A stretch of DNA of 33,817 nucleotides, from NCBI GenBank assembly GCA_052387235.1, contig JBQTJJ010000092.1, positions 1 through 33,817 on the forward strand, read 5' to 3'. This document shows, one piece after another, positions 22,216 through 32,045 of this stretch (position 1 is its first letter; every line of letters starts with the position of its first letter). This stretch comes from JBQTJJ01 sp052387235. Its GTDB lineage: Bacteria; Actinomycetota; Acidimicrobiia; Acidimicrobiales; GCA-2861595. The notes under the pieces are model-generated. The model was not told where the DNA came from. It did no database searches and saw only the letters and a program-made list of their open reading frames with translations. Both the position numbers and the translations under genes were made by a program.

Positions 22216-25200
22216 GTGTTCCTCAAGTCGCTCACGCTGAAGGGCTTCAAGTCCTTCGCCGAGGCCACCACCCTCGACCTGGAGCCCGGGGTCACGGTGG
22301 TGGTCGGCCCCAACGGCAGCGGGAAGTCGAACGTCGTCGACGCCGTGGCGTGGGTGCTCGGGGCCCAGGGCCCCCGCACCATGCGCTCGTCGCGCATGGA
22401 GGACGTGATCTTCGCCGGCTCCGCCTCCCGTCCCGCCCTGGGGCGGGCCGAGGTCACCCTCACCATCGACAACTCGTCCGGCCTGCTGCCGATCGACTTC
22501 ACCGAGCTCACCATCACCCGCACCCTGTTCCGCTCGGGCGACAGCGAGTACGCCATCAACGGCGTCCCGTGCCGGCTGCTCGACGTGCAGGAGCTGCTGT
22601 CCGACACGGGCGTGGGCCGCCAGCAGCACGTGATCGTGTCCCAGGGCCAGCTGGCCGGCGTGCTGGACGCCCGGCCCGAGGACCGGCGGGCCATCATCGA
22701 GGAGGCGGCCGGAGTGCTCAAGTACCGCCGGCGCCGGGAGAAGGCGGAGCGGCGCCTGGAGTCCACCGAGGGCAACCTGATCCGCCTCCAGGACCTGCTG
22801 CGCGAGGTCCGGCGCCAGCGCCGGCCCCTGGAGCGCCAGGCCGACGCGGCCCGCCGGCGCAGCGACATGGAGTCGGAGCTGGAGGCCCTGCGCCTCCACC
22901 TGGCCGGCCGGGAGCTGATGGCCCTCGAGGCCCGGCAGCGGGCGGCGCTGGCGGCCCGGGCCCAGCTTGCCGGTGTCGAGGACAAGCTGCGGGCCCACAT
23001 GGCGGCCCTCGACGCCGAGGTGGCCCGGTCCGAGGTCCAGGTGGCGGCCCGCAGCGCCGACGACCCGAGCGACGCCCTGCTGCGCTTCGAGGGCCTTCGG
23101 GAGCGGGCCCGGGGCCTGGCCGCGGTGCTGGCCGAGCGCCGGCGGTCGGTGGAGCGCGAGCTGCAGGCCAGCGTCGACGGCGACGTGGTGGCGTCCCTGG
23201 AAGCCGAGGCCTCGTCCCTCGCCGCCTCGCTGGCGGCGGTGGAGGCCGACGCCGCCGCCCTGGCCCCGCAGTTCGGCGAGCTGGCGTCCGGGGAGTCGGC
23301 CCTGGCCGGCGACCGGGCCGCCTTCGAGCGGGAGTGGGCCGGCGCCGACCGGCCCCCCGGCGCCCAGGCGGCCGAGCACCGCGGCGAGCTGGGCGCGCTG
23401 CGCCGCGCCGCCGACCAGGCCCGGGCCGAGCAGGCCCGCCTGGCCCTGCGCACCCGGGCCGGGCAGGAGCGGGCCGCCGCCCTGGCGGGCGAGATCGCGG
23501 CCCTGGCCTGCGAGGTGGACGAGGGCCGGGCCGCCGGCGCCGAGCTGGCGCCGGCCCGCGACGAGGCGGCCCGGGCCCGGGCCGGGGCCGAGGCGGCCCT
23601 GGCCGGCGCCGAGGCCCGCCTTCGCCAGGCCGAGCAGGCCCGCCACACCTGGGCGGCACGGGAGGACGCGCTGCGGTGGGCCCACGACGCGGCCGGGGCC
23701 CGGGCCGGCGCCGAGCGCCTGGCCGGCGTGGCCGGCGTGGTGGGGACGCTGGTGGAGCTGGTCGACATCGACGAGGGGTGGGAGGACGCCTTCGAGGCGG
23801 CCGCCGGCGAGGCGGTGGCGGCGGTGGTGGTGGACGACGCCGACGCCGCCCGCTCGGCCCTGTCGGCCCTGCGCCGGGCCGACGAGGCCGCCATCGGCGC
23901 CGCCGTGCTGGCCCTCGGGGGCGGCCGGTCGCCCGCCAGCGCCGCCCTGCACACCGCCGCCGGCGAGCCGGTGCGGGCCCACGTGGCCTCCCGGCACCCG
24001 GGCGTGGAGGCCCTGCTCGACACCCTGCTGGCCCACGCCGTGGCGGTGGAGGGCGGCTGGGAGCAGGCCCTCGACCTGGCCCTGGTCGATCCCGGCCTGG
24101 TGGTGGTCACCCGCCACGGCGACCGGTTCGCGGCCAGCGGGTGGCGCGTGGGCTGCTCCGGCACGGTGGCCACCCGCACCGCCCTGGCCGAGGCCGAGTC
24201 GCGGGCGGCCGAGGCCGCGGCCGAGGCCGAGGCTGCGGCCGAGGCGGTACCGCCGGCGCGGGAGGCCGCCGTCGCGGCCCGCGCCGCCGAGGCCGACCTG
24301 GTCCGGCGCCTCGACGCCAGCGTCACCCGCCTGGGAGTGGCCACCGCCACCCTGGAGCGGCGCCGGTCCGACCTGGCCGACGCCGAGGTCGAGCGCGAGG
24401 CCCAGGAGGAGCACCTGGGCCAGCTGGCCGAGCGGCTGCGCCTTTCCGAGGAACGGGTGGCCGAGCTGGAGTCGCTGCTGCCGGCGCTGGAGGCGGAGGA
24501 GGCGGCCGGCGCGGCGCGGTCGGCGGCAGCCCGCGCCGCCCGCCGGCGCCTGGAGGAGCGGGCCGACGCCCTCGGCGCCCTGCGCACCGACCTGGAGGTG
24601 CGGGCCGGCGCCCTGGAGGAGCGGCGCACGCTGCTGGCGGCGCGGCGCAGCGAGGTCCAGGACCGCCTGCGCCGCAGTGGCGGCACGCCCGAGGTGGCCG
24701 AGGAGCGGCGGGGCGCCCTCGAGCGGCGGGCCTCGGTGGTGGCCGGCCTGGCCGCCACCGTCGCCGGCCACCTGGCCCTGGTGGAGGAGGCGCTCGGGCG
24801 CCTGCACGACCACCGGCGCCGCCACCGCGAGGGGCTGCGGGAGGCGGCCGCCCACCTGGAGGCCCTGCGGGCCCAGCGGGCGGGCACCGAGCGCCGGCTG
24901 GCCGAGGTCTCCGACCAGGCCCGCACGGCCGAGCTGGGGGCGTCCGAGGTGGCCCTCCGCCTGGAGACGGCCGTCGAGACCCTCCGACGGGACCTCGACG
25001 CCGACCCCCTCACCGCCACCGGTACCCCGTGCCCGCCCCTCCCCGCCGGCGTGGCCGCCGCCGACCGGTCGGCCCGGCTGGACCGGGAGCTGCGGGCCAT
25101 GGGACCGGTCAACCCCCTGGCCCTGGAGGAGCTGAACGAGCTGGAGGAGCGCCAGCGCTTCGTCGAGGAGCAGCTGGAGGACGTGCGGGCCGGCCGGCGG

Positions 25201-25710
25201 GACCTGGCCAAGGTCATCGCCGCCGTCGACGCCGAGATCTCCGCGTCGTTCGCGGCCGCCTTCGCCGACGTGTCCGCCGCCTTCACCGGCCTGGTGGAGC
25301 TGCTGTTCCCCGGCGGCAGGGGAGCGCTGCGCCTCACCGACCCCGACAACCTGCTGGACACCGGGATCGAGATCGAGGCCAGCCCGTCGGGCAAGAGCGT
25401 GCGCAAGCTGTCCCTGCTGTCGGGCGGGGAGCGGTCGCTGGTGGCGCTGGCCTTCCTGTTCGCGGTGTTCCGCAGCCGCCCGTCGCCCTTCTACCTCCTC
25501 GACGAGGTGGAGGCCGCCCTCGACGACGTCAACCTCCACCGCTTCGTCGGGCTGCTGGAGGAGTTCCGGGAGTCGGCCCAGCTCCTCGTCGTCACGCACC
25601 AGAAGCGCACCATGGAGGCGGCCGACTGCCTCTACGGCGTGAGCATGTCGCCCGGCGGCACCTCCCGGGTCCTGAGCGAGCGGGTGCGGTCGCCGTCCAC
25701 ATCCCACTAG
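22216..25710 (+). CDS. smc: Chromosome segregation ATPase SMC
   Basis: A 1164-residue SMC protein, the ATPase core of the ScpAB condensin that organises the chromosome. Walker A is GPNGSGKS (31-38). Two long Ala/Arg/Glu-rich coiled coils flank a hinge of roughly residues 500-650. The C-terminal head has the signature LSGGERS (1068-1074) and Walker B leading to DEVEAALDD (from Asp1096). It begins MFLKSLTLKGFKSFA at a GTG, the family's usual N-terminus. Coiled coils are unusually Ala-rich, as expected from G+C-rich codons. Gene order smc-ftsY is the conserved one. Confidence 0.97.
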   Translation: MFLKSLTLKGFKSFAEATTLDLEPGVTVVVGPNGSGKSNVVDAVAWVLGAQGPRTMRSSRMEDVIFAGSASRPALGRAEVTLTIDNSSGLLPIDFTELTITRTLFRSGDSEYAINGVPCRLLDVQELLSDTGVGRQQHVIVSQGQLAGVLDARPEDRRAIIEEAAGVLKYRRRREKAERRLESTEGNLIRLQDLLREVRRQRRPLERQADAARRRSDMESELEALRLHLAGRELMALEARQRAALAARAQLAGVEDKLRAHMAALDAEVARSEVQVAARSADDPSDALLRFEGLRERARGLAAVLAERRRSVERELQASVDGDVVASLEAEASSLAASLAAVEADAAALAPQFGELASGESALAGDRAAFEREWAGADRPPGAQAAEHRGELGALRRAADQARAEQARLALRTRAGQERAAALAGEIAALACEVDEGRAAGAELAPARDEAARARAGAEAALAGAEARLRQAEQARHTWAAREDALRWAHDAAGARAGAERLAGVAGVVGTLVELVDIDEGWEDAFEAAAGEAVAAVVVDDADAARSALSALRRADEAAIGAAVLALGGGRSPASAALHTAAGEPVRAHVASRHPGVEALLDTLLAHAVAVEGGWEQALDLALVDPGLVVVTRHGDRFAASGWRVGCSGTVATRTALAEAESRAAEAAAEAEAAAEAVPPAREAAVAARAAEADLVRRLDASVTRLGVATATLERRRSDLADAEVEREAQEEHLGQLAERLRLSEERVAELESLLPALEAEEAAGAARSAAARAARRRLEERADALGALRTDLEVRAGALEERRTLLAARRSEVQDRLRRSGGTPEVAEERRGALERRASVVAGLAATVAGHLALVEEALGRLHDHRRRHREGLREAAAHLEALRAQRAGTERRLAEVSDQARTAELGASEVALRLETAVETLRRDLDADPLTATGTPCPPLPAGVAAADRSARLDRELRAMGPVNPLALEELNELEERQRFVEEQLEDVRAGRRDLAKVIAAVDAEISASFAAAFADVSAAFTGLVELLFPGGRGALRLTDPDNLLDTGIEIEASPSGKSVRKLSLLSGGERSLVALAFLFAVFRSRPSPFYLLDEVEAALDDVNLHRFVGLLEEFRESAQLLVVTHQKRTMEAADCLYGVSMSPGGTSRVLSERVRSPSTSH

Positions 25711-25760
25711 TGGTCCAGCAGGTGACCCGGTTGTGGGATCTGGACACGGGGCCGGCGCCT

Positions 25761-25766
25761 TAGGCT
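25761..25766 (+). promoter_or_regulatory. -10 element (leaderless) of ftsY
   Basis: TAGGCT ends 8 nt before the ftsY ATG. The 64-nt gap from smc also holds a weak GTCCAG/CTGGAC inverted repeat. Confidence 0.45.
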
Positions 25767-25774
25767 CGCCCCCC

Positions 25775-26953
25775 ATGGAGATCGTCCTCGTCCTGCTCGT
25801 GGTGCTGGCCCTGGTGGGCACGGTGGCCGGCGTCACCGTGTCCCGGCGCCGGTCCCGCGGCCTCGACCTCGAGCCGCCCCCCGCCGGCAGGGCGCCGGCG
25901 CCCACCCGGCCCAGGGAGGCCCCACGGCCCGGCGCCGAGGCCCCGCCGGCGGTGGAGGCCCCGCCGGAGCCGGAGCCGGACGTGGTGGAGGCGGCGCCGG
26001 CGCCGGCGGTGGAGGCCCCGCCCGAGCCCGAGCCGGCGCTCCCCACCCTGGCGCCCCGGCCCCGCTTCCGGGACCGCCTGGGCAAGGCCCGCAGCCTGCT
26101 GGCCGGCTACGTGTCGTCGGTGCTGTCCCGCACCGCCGTCGACGCCGAGACGTGGGACGAGCTGGAGGAGGCCCTGATCCGGGCCGACGTGGGGGTCGGC
26201 CTCACCGCCGCCCTGCTCGACGACCTGCGCACCAAGGTCAAGGCGGAGGGGATCACCACCTCCGAGGCCCTGGTGGGCGCCCTCAAGGACGACCTGACGG
26301 CGCGCCTGTCCGAGGGCGACCGCACCCTGCACCTGGAGCCGGGCGGGCCCAACGTGTGGCTGTTCGTGGGCGTCAACGGCGTGGGCAAGACCACCACCAT
26401 CGGCAAGCTGGGCCTGCGGGAGGCGGCGGCCGGCCGCAAGGTGGTCATGGCCGCCGGCGACACCTTCCGGGCCGCCGCCGCCGAGCAGCTCGGCCTGTGG
26501 GCCGAGCGGGTGGGAGCCGACCTGGTGCGCGGCGCCGAGGGGGGCGACCCGGGCTCGGTGATCTTCGACGCGGTGGAGCGGGCCGGCGCCAAGGGTGCCG
26601 ACCTGGTCCTGGCCGACACCGCCGGCCGCCTCCACACCAAGGTCAACCTCATGGAGGAGCTGAAGAAGGTGCGCCGCATCGCCGAGCGCCCGCCGGCCCG
26701 CCTGCGCGAGGTCCTCCTCGTCCTCGACGCCACCACGGGCCAGAACGGCCTGGTCCAGGCCCGGCAGTTCACAGAGGCGGTGGAGGTCACGGGGGTCGTG
26801 CTCACCAAGCTCGACGGCACGGCCAAGGGCGGCATCGCCCTCGCCATCGCCTGCGAGCTGGGGCTCCCGATCAAGCTGGTGGGCCTGGGCGAGCAGGCCG
26901 AGGACCTGGTGGCGTTCGATCCCCGGGAGTTCGTGGACGCCCTGTTCAGCTGA
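25775..26953 (+). CDS. ftsY: Signal recognition particle receptor FtsY
   Basis: A 406-residue SRP receptor GTPase. A membrane-anchor helix (about 2-22) is followed by a Pro/Glu/Ala-rich linker (about 30-92) in which AVEAPPEPEP occurs twice. The NG domain follows: N-terminal helical bundle, then G1 GVNGVGKTT (199-207), DTAGR, and the TKLDGTAKGG specificity motif. It docks Ffh-ribosome complexes at the membrane for co-translational targeting. The membrane-anchor-plus-linker form is typical of actinobacterial FtsY. Confidence 0.97.
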   Translation: MEIVLVLLVVLALVGTVAGVTVSRRRSRGLDLEPPPAGRAPAPTRPREAPRPGAEAPPAVEAPPEPEPDVVEAAPAPAVEAPPEPEPALPTLAPRPRFRDRLGKARSLLAGYVSSVLSRTAVDAETWDELEEALIRADVGVGLTAALLDDLRTKVKAEGITTSEALVGALKDDLTARLSEGDRTLHLEPGGPNVWLFVGVNGVGKTTTIGKLGLREAAAGRKVVMAAGDTFRAAAAEQLGLWAERVGADLVRGAEGGDPGSVIFDAVERAGAKGADLVLADTAGRLHTKVNLMEELKKVRRIAERPPARLREVLLVLDATTGQNGLVQARQFTEAVEVTGVVLTKLDGTAKGGIALAIACELGLPIKLVGLGEQAEDLVAFDPREFVDALFS

Positions 26954-26975
26954 GCGCCGCCGCCGGCCCCCCTCG

Positions 26976-26981
26976 TAGACT
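26976..26981 (+). promoter_or_regulatory. -10 element (leaderless) of the secreted unknown gene
   Basis: TAGACT ends 5 nt before the ATG at 26987, in a 33-nt gap after ftsY. This is the shortest spacer of the set. Confidence 0.45.
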
Positions 26982-26986
26982 GGTCC

Positions 26987-28369
26987 ATGGATCGGGAACC
27001 GGGGGAAGGCGGTCGGCGTCCAATGGGCATGCGCACCCGTGTCACCGCCCTCGCCGCAGTCGTCGCGTTCGCCCTGGCCGTCGCCACCGTGGCCGTCCTC
27101 GCCGGCCGGGACGGCGGCCAGGACCTGATCAAGCTCCCGCTGGGGTCGGCCGGGTCGGCCGCCGACGGCGCCGCCACCACGGAGTCGAGGAGCGCCATGC
27201 TGGCGCCGGGCTTCGGGGCGGTCGAGTACGAGGTGGCCGGCACCCTGCCCCAGCTGGCCGCCACCGCGCCGGCCTACCGGCTGGGCTCCACCGCGTCCGA
27301 GGACGACGTGCGCGCGCTGGGCCGGGCGCTCGGCCTCGACGGCGCCGTGGCGCAGGACGGGGCCAGGGCCTGGGTGCTGAGCGACGGCGACCTCGAGCTG
27401 CGGGTCGAGCGGGTGCCGGGCCTGCCCTGGTACCTCGGCGCGACGTGCCCGGAGCCGGCCGTGCGTTCCGACGGGCCGCCCGGCGCGGCCGTGGCGTCGT
27501 GCGAGGGCGTGGCCGTGGCCACCCACGTGGAGGCCGTGGCCCGACCCGAGCCCGCCTCCGCCGTGTGCGCCGACACCGTGAAGTGCGCCGAGCCGGCGCC
27601 GCTCCCGCCGGACGGTCCCCCGCCCACGCTGGCCCCCGTCCCTCCCCCCGCGCCCCCGCCCCGGCCGGCGGACCTTCCCAGCCGGGCCGAGGCCGAGAGC
27701 CTGGCCCGGGCGCTGTTCGAGCGGCTGGGCGCCGGCACCGAGGGGTTCGAGATGTCGGACGGCTGGGCCACCTGGGAGGCATGGGTCGAGCCCCGCCTCG
27801 ACGGCGTCCGGGTCTACGGCCCCTCGCACTCGGTCTCGATCGGGCCGAAGGGCGCCATCGTGCGGGCCAACGGCCTCCTGGGCCGGCCCGAGCGCATCGG
27901 CGACTATCCCCTGGTCGGCGTGGACAAGGCCCTGGAGCGGCTGAGGAACCCCGCCGTGTTCGGCGGCGTCGGTTTCGCGACCGACGGTGTGGCCGTCCTG
28001 GAATCGGGCTCCGAGCCGGCCACCACGGAAGTGGACCGCGGCTCGGCCTCGTCCGCCGGGTCGGCCGGCGCCATCGCCCCTGAGGAGGCGGCCGAGCCGG
28101 GAGCTGGAGCCGGCGGCACCGAGCCCGCCATCGGGGACTGCGGCGATCCCGCCGTCAGCTGCGTGCCGCCCCCCGGCCCGCCGGCCGAGCCGCCAGAGCC
28201 GACCCTGCAGACCATCACCGGCGCCCACCTGGCCCTGCTGCAGGTCGACGCCGTCCTCGTGCCCGTCTACGTCTTCGAGCTGGAGGGCGACGGCGAGACC
28301 TTCCCGGTGCCGGCCGTGACCGACGAGTGGCTCGACCAGCAGGTGCCGGCGCCGGCGAAGCTGGACTGA
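26987..28369 (+). CDS. Unknown membrane-anchored or secreted protein between ftsY and ffh
   Basis: A 460-residue protein I do not recognise by name. A basic N-terminus is followed by one hydrophobic helix (about 18-40), so it is probably exported or membrane-anchored. Two folded-looking halves (about 60-190 and 235-330) are separated by a Pro-rich linker (about 200-225). A Gly/Ala/Pro-rich linker (about 345-405) precedes a C-terminal segment ending in FELEGDGETFPVPAVTDEW. Six cysteines occur in three close pairs (CPE...SCEG, VCADTVKC, DCGDPAVSC), which suggests disulfides outside the cell. DYPLVGVDKALERL resembles a PepSY-type repeat, but weakly. It lies in a conserved protein-targeting block, yet no role in targeting is evident. 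Confidence 0.75.
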   Translation: MDREPGEGGRRPMGMRTRVTALAAVVAFALAVATVAVLAGRDGGQDLIKLPLGSAGSAADGAATTESRSAMLAPGFGAVEYEVAGTLPQLAATAPAYRLGSTASEDDVRALGRALGLDGAVAQDGARAWVLSDGDLELRVERVPGLPWYLGATCPEPAVRSDGPPGAAVASCEGVAVATHVEAVARPEPASAVCADTVKCAEPAPLPPDGPPPTLAPVPPPAPPPRPADLPSRAEAESLARALFERLGAGTEGFEMSDGWATWEAWVEPRLDGVRVYGPSHSVSIGPKGAIVRANGLLGRPERIGDYPLVGVDKALERLRNPAVFGGVGFATDGVAVLESGSEPATTEVDRGSASSAGSAGAIAPEEAAEPGAGAGGTEPAIGDCGDPAVSCVPPPGPPAEPPEPTLQTITGAHLALLQVDAVLVPVYVFELEGDGETFPVPAVTDEWLDQQVPAPAKLD

Positions 28370-28374
28370 GCTCC

Positions 28375-28389
28375 GGGCCCCTGGGGCCC
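28375..28389 (+). terminator. Possible short hairpin before ffh
   Basis: GGGCCCC-T-GGGGCCC is a perfect palindrome, 5 nt after the stop of the unknown gene. It is GC-only and without a T-run, so terminator function is uncertain. Confidence 0.3.
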
Positions 28390-28405
28390 CCGCAGGCGGG
28401 TCCAG

Positions 28406-28411
28406 TACCCT
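28406..28411 (+). promoter_or_regulatory. -10 element (leaderless) of ffh
   Basis: TACCCT ends 8 nt before the ffh ATG (28420), identical in sequence and spacing to the element before smc. Confidence 0.5.
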
Positions 28412-28419
28412 TGGCCCGC

Positions 28420-29778
<1,359 letters not shown>

Positions 29779-29797
29779 CGAGAGGAAGAGGGATCCA

Positions 29798-30067
29798 GTG
29801 GCAGTGAAGCTCCGTCTCATGCGGATGGGCAAGAAGAAGCAGCCGACCTACCGGGTCGTGGCGGCCGACGCGCGCTCGCCCCGCAACGGCCGGTTCATCG
29901 AGATCCTCGGCACCTACGAGCCGCGGTCGGACCCCTCGGTGATCAAGATCAACGAGGAGAAGGCCGTGGCCTGGCTGCGCAAGGGGGCCCAGCCCACCGA
30001 GACGGTCGAGAAGCTCCTGAAGATCACGGGGGCGTGGGAGCAGTTCAAGCCCGGGGCGCCGGCGTGA
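29798..30067 (+). CDS. rpsP: 30S ribosomal protein bS16
   Basis: An 89-residue bS16, with AVKLRLMRMGKKKQPTYRVV and the DARSPRNGRFIEILGTYEP signature. The GTG start (29798) follows a purine-rich GAGGAAGAGGG. Its stop overlaps the khpA GTG as GTGA. Gene order ffh-rpsP-khpA-rimM-trmD is the classical one. Confidence 0.97.
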   Translation: MAVKLRLMRMGKKKQPTYRVVAADARSPRNGRFIEILGTYEPRSDPSVIKINEEKAVAWLRKGAQPTETVEKLLKITGAWEQFKPGAPA

Positions 30068-30396
30068 GCGAGCCGTTCGGGGAGGCCCCGGCCGGCGATG
30101 ACGACGACGCCGTCGACGACGACGCGTTGGACGACGACGCCGGCAACCGGGTGGTGGGCGCCGTCCCCCGCACCGTGGTGGAGTACATCGCCCGCCAGAT
30201 CGTCGACGAGCCCGACGCGGTGGTCGTCGAGGCCGACGAGCGGCGGGGCCGGGTCGACCTGCGCCTCCACGTGGCGCCGGACGACATGGGCAAGATCATC
30301 GGCAAGCGGGGCCGGGTGGCCCAGGCCATCCGCACCGTGGTGCGGGCCGCCGGCGCCCGCGAGGGCGTGGAGGCCAGCGTCGACATCGTCGACTGA
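30064..30396 (+). CDS. khpA: KH-domain RNA-binding protein KhpA
   Basis: A 110-residue protein with a single KH domain of about 75 residues (TVVEYIARQIVDEPDAV ... EASVDIVD). The RNA-binding loop GKIIGKRGR (the GxxG motif) is intact. KhpA partners KhpB in some Gram-positive bacteria and affects cell division and RNA metabolism. Unusual is an Asp-rich N-terminal extension of about 30 residues (DDDDAVDDDALDDDAG) before the KH fold. It overlaps rpsP by 4 nt. Confidence 0.93.
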   Translation: MSEPFGEAPAGDDDDAVDDDALDDDAGNRVVGAVPRTVVEYIARQIVDEPDAVVVEADERRGRVDLRLHVAPDDMGKIIGKRGRVAQAIRTVVRAAGAREGVEASVDIVD

Positions 30397-30424
30397 CGGC
30401 ACCCCGCCGCCGGTCCGCCTCGAG

Positions 30425-30871
30425 GTGGGCCGGGTCGTGAAGCCCCACGGCCTGCGGGGCGAGGTCGTCGTGGAGCTGTCGACCAACCGCACCGAGCGCC
30501 TGGCCGCCGGCTCCCGGCTGCACACGGACCGGGGCCCGCTCGAGGTCGTGCGCTCGTCGCCCCACCACCACCGCTGGATCGTGGCGTTCGCCGGCGTGGC
30601 CGACCATGCCGGCGCCGAGGCGCTGCGGGGCACGGTGCTGTCGGCCGATGCCGTGGACGACCCCGGCGAGCTGTGGGTCCACGAGCTGGTGGGCGCGGCG
30701 GTGGAGGACGTGGCCGGCGCCGCCGTGGGGACGGTGGTGGCGGTGGAGGCGAACCCGGCCAGCGACCTGCTGGTGCTGGACGGCGGGGGCCTGGTGCCGC
30801 TGCGGTTCGTGGTGTCCTCGGGTGGGGGCCGGGTCGTCATCGACCCCCCGGCCGGCCTGCTCGAGCTCTGA
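30425..30871 (+). CDS. rimM: 16S rRNA processing/ribosome maturation factor RimM
   Basis: A 148-residue RimM with the N-terminal barrel (VGRVVKPHGLRGEVVVE) and the C-terminal PRC-barrel (LLVLDGGGLVPLRFV). It assists assembly of the 30S head and works alongside TrmD in the operon. The GTG at 30425 is the only in-frame start before the VGR motif; it gives a start two or three residues shorter than usual. No Shine-Dalgarno sequence is seen, so translation is probably coupled across the 28-nt gap from khpA. Confidence 0.92.
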   Translation: MGRVVKPHGLRGEVVVELSTNRTERLAAGSRLHTDRGPLEVVRSSPHHHRWIVAFAGVADHAGAEALRGTVLSADAVDDPGELWVHELVGAAVEDVAGAAVGTVVAVEANPASDLLVLDGGGLVPLRFVVSSGGGRVVIDPPAGLLEL

Positions 30872-30885
30872 CCCGGGCCGCCGGC

Positions 30886-31698
30886 GTGCGCATCGACGTC
30901 TTCACCATCTTCCCGTCGCTGGTGGACGGCTACCTGGGGGCCAGCCTCATCGGCAAGGCCCGGGCCCGGGGCGTGCTGGACCTGCGGGTCCACGACCTGC
31001 GCTCGGCCGCCACCGACCCCCACCGCAGCGTGGACGACGCGCCCTTCGGCGGGGGGGCGGGGATGGTGCTGGCGCCCGAGCCCCTGTTCGGTGCGGTGGA
31101 GGCCGCCGACCCGCCCCGGCCCCTGTACCTGCTGGCGCCCACCGGCCGGCGCTTCGACCAGGAGGCGGCCCGGGAGCTGGCCGCCGGCGGCGGGTTCTCG
31201 CTGCTGTGCGGCCGCTACGAGGGCGTGGACCAGCGGGTGGTGGAGCACCTGGTCGACGGCGAGCTGTCGATCGGGGATTACGTGCTGGCCGGCGGGGAGG
31301 CGGCCGCCCTGGTGGTGGTGGAGGCGGTGGCCCGGCTGGTGCCGGGGGTGATGGGCAACGAGGCGTCGGCCGTCACCGAGAGCTTCAGCGAGGGGTTGCT
31401 GGAGGAGCCGCAGTACACCAGGCCGGCCGACTTCCGGGGCTGGGTCGTCCCCGAGGTGCTGCGCTCGGGCGACCACGGCCGGGTGGCGCAGTGGCGACGG
31501 GCCGCCGCACTGGCCCGCACCCTGGCGGTGCGACCCGACCTGATCGAGGCCCGGGGGGGCCTGGACGAGGCCGAGGTGCGCCTCCTGTCCGAGCACGGGT
31601 ATCCTGTCCCGTCCCCCGGCGACGCCCTCCCGTCTTCGGCGACGAAGCGGGGGCCGAGCCCGGCCGGGGCAGACGACGAGGAGCGTGACGCGCCATGA
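30886..31698 (+). CDS. trmD: tRNA (guanine-N1)-methyltransferase
   Basis: A 270-residue SPOUT methyltransferase forming m1G37 in tRNAs, which prevents frameshifting. It begins MRIDVFTIFP. The deep-trefoil-knot SAM site is formed by LLCGRYEGVDQRV and SIGDYVLAGGE, and GGGAGMVL is also conserved. The C-terminal tail (about 245-270) is extended and Pro/Ala/Ser-rich. Its stop overlaps the rplS ATG as ATGA. Confidence 0.96.
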   Translation: MRIDVFTIFPSLVDGYLGASLIGKARARGVLDLRVHDLRSAATDPHRSVDDAPFGGGAGMVLAPEPLFGAVEAADPPRPLYLLAPTGRRFDQEAARELAAGGGFSLLCGRYEGVDQRVVEHLVDGELSIGDYVLAGGEAAALVVVEAVARLVPGVMGNEASAVTESFSEGLLEEPQYTRPADFRGWVVPEVLRSGDHGRVAQWRRAAALARTLAVRPDLIEARGGLDEAEVRLLSEHGYPVPSPGDALPSSATKRGPSPAGADDEERDAP

Positions 31699-32045
31699 AC
31701 CCCACAGATCTGGTCGACCGCAGCAGGCTGCGGGACGACGTGCCCGCCTTCAAGCCCGGCGACAACGTGAAGGTGCACGTGCGCGTGGTCGAGGGCACGA
31801 GGGAGCGGGTGCAGGTGTTCCAGGGCGACGTCATCGCCCGCAAGGGGGATGGCATCCGCGAGACCTTCACCGTGCGCAAGACCAGCTTCGGCGTCGGCGT
31901 CGAGCGCACCTTCCCGGTCCACTCGCCGGTCCTGGCCAAGATCGAGGTCATCCGGATGGGCGACGTGCGCCGGGCCAAGCTCTACTACCTCCGGGAGCGC
32001 TCCGGGAAGTCGGCCAAGATCAAGGAGAAGCGGACCGCCCGTTGA
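31695..32045 (+). CDS. rplS: 50S ribosomal protein bL19
   Basis: A 116-residue bL19, with FKPGDNVKVHVRVVEGTRERVQVFQGDVIA and the C-terminal RRAKLYYLRER signature. It sits at the 30S-50S interface. The stop overlaps the lepB TTG as TTGA. No abnormality is seen. Confidence 0.97.
   Translation: MNPTDLVDRSRLRDDVPAFKPGDNVKVHVRVVEGTRERVQVFQGDVIARKGDGIRETFTVRKTSFGVGVERTFPVHSPVLAKIEVIRMGDVRRAKLYYLRERSGKSAKIKEKRTAR

Noticed and set aside
20937..25406. A very long open frame (1489 codons) on the minus strand opposite smc
   Set aside because: It is a shadow of smc: high G+C codon bias keeps the opposite strand free of stops. Its product is Ser/Arg/Ala-rich low complexity, with no domain, and smc on the plus strand is unmistakable.
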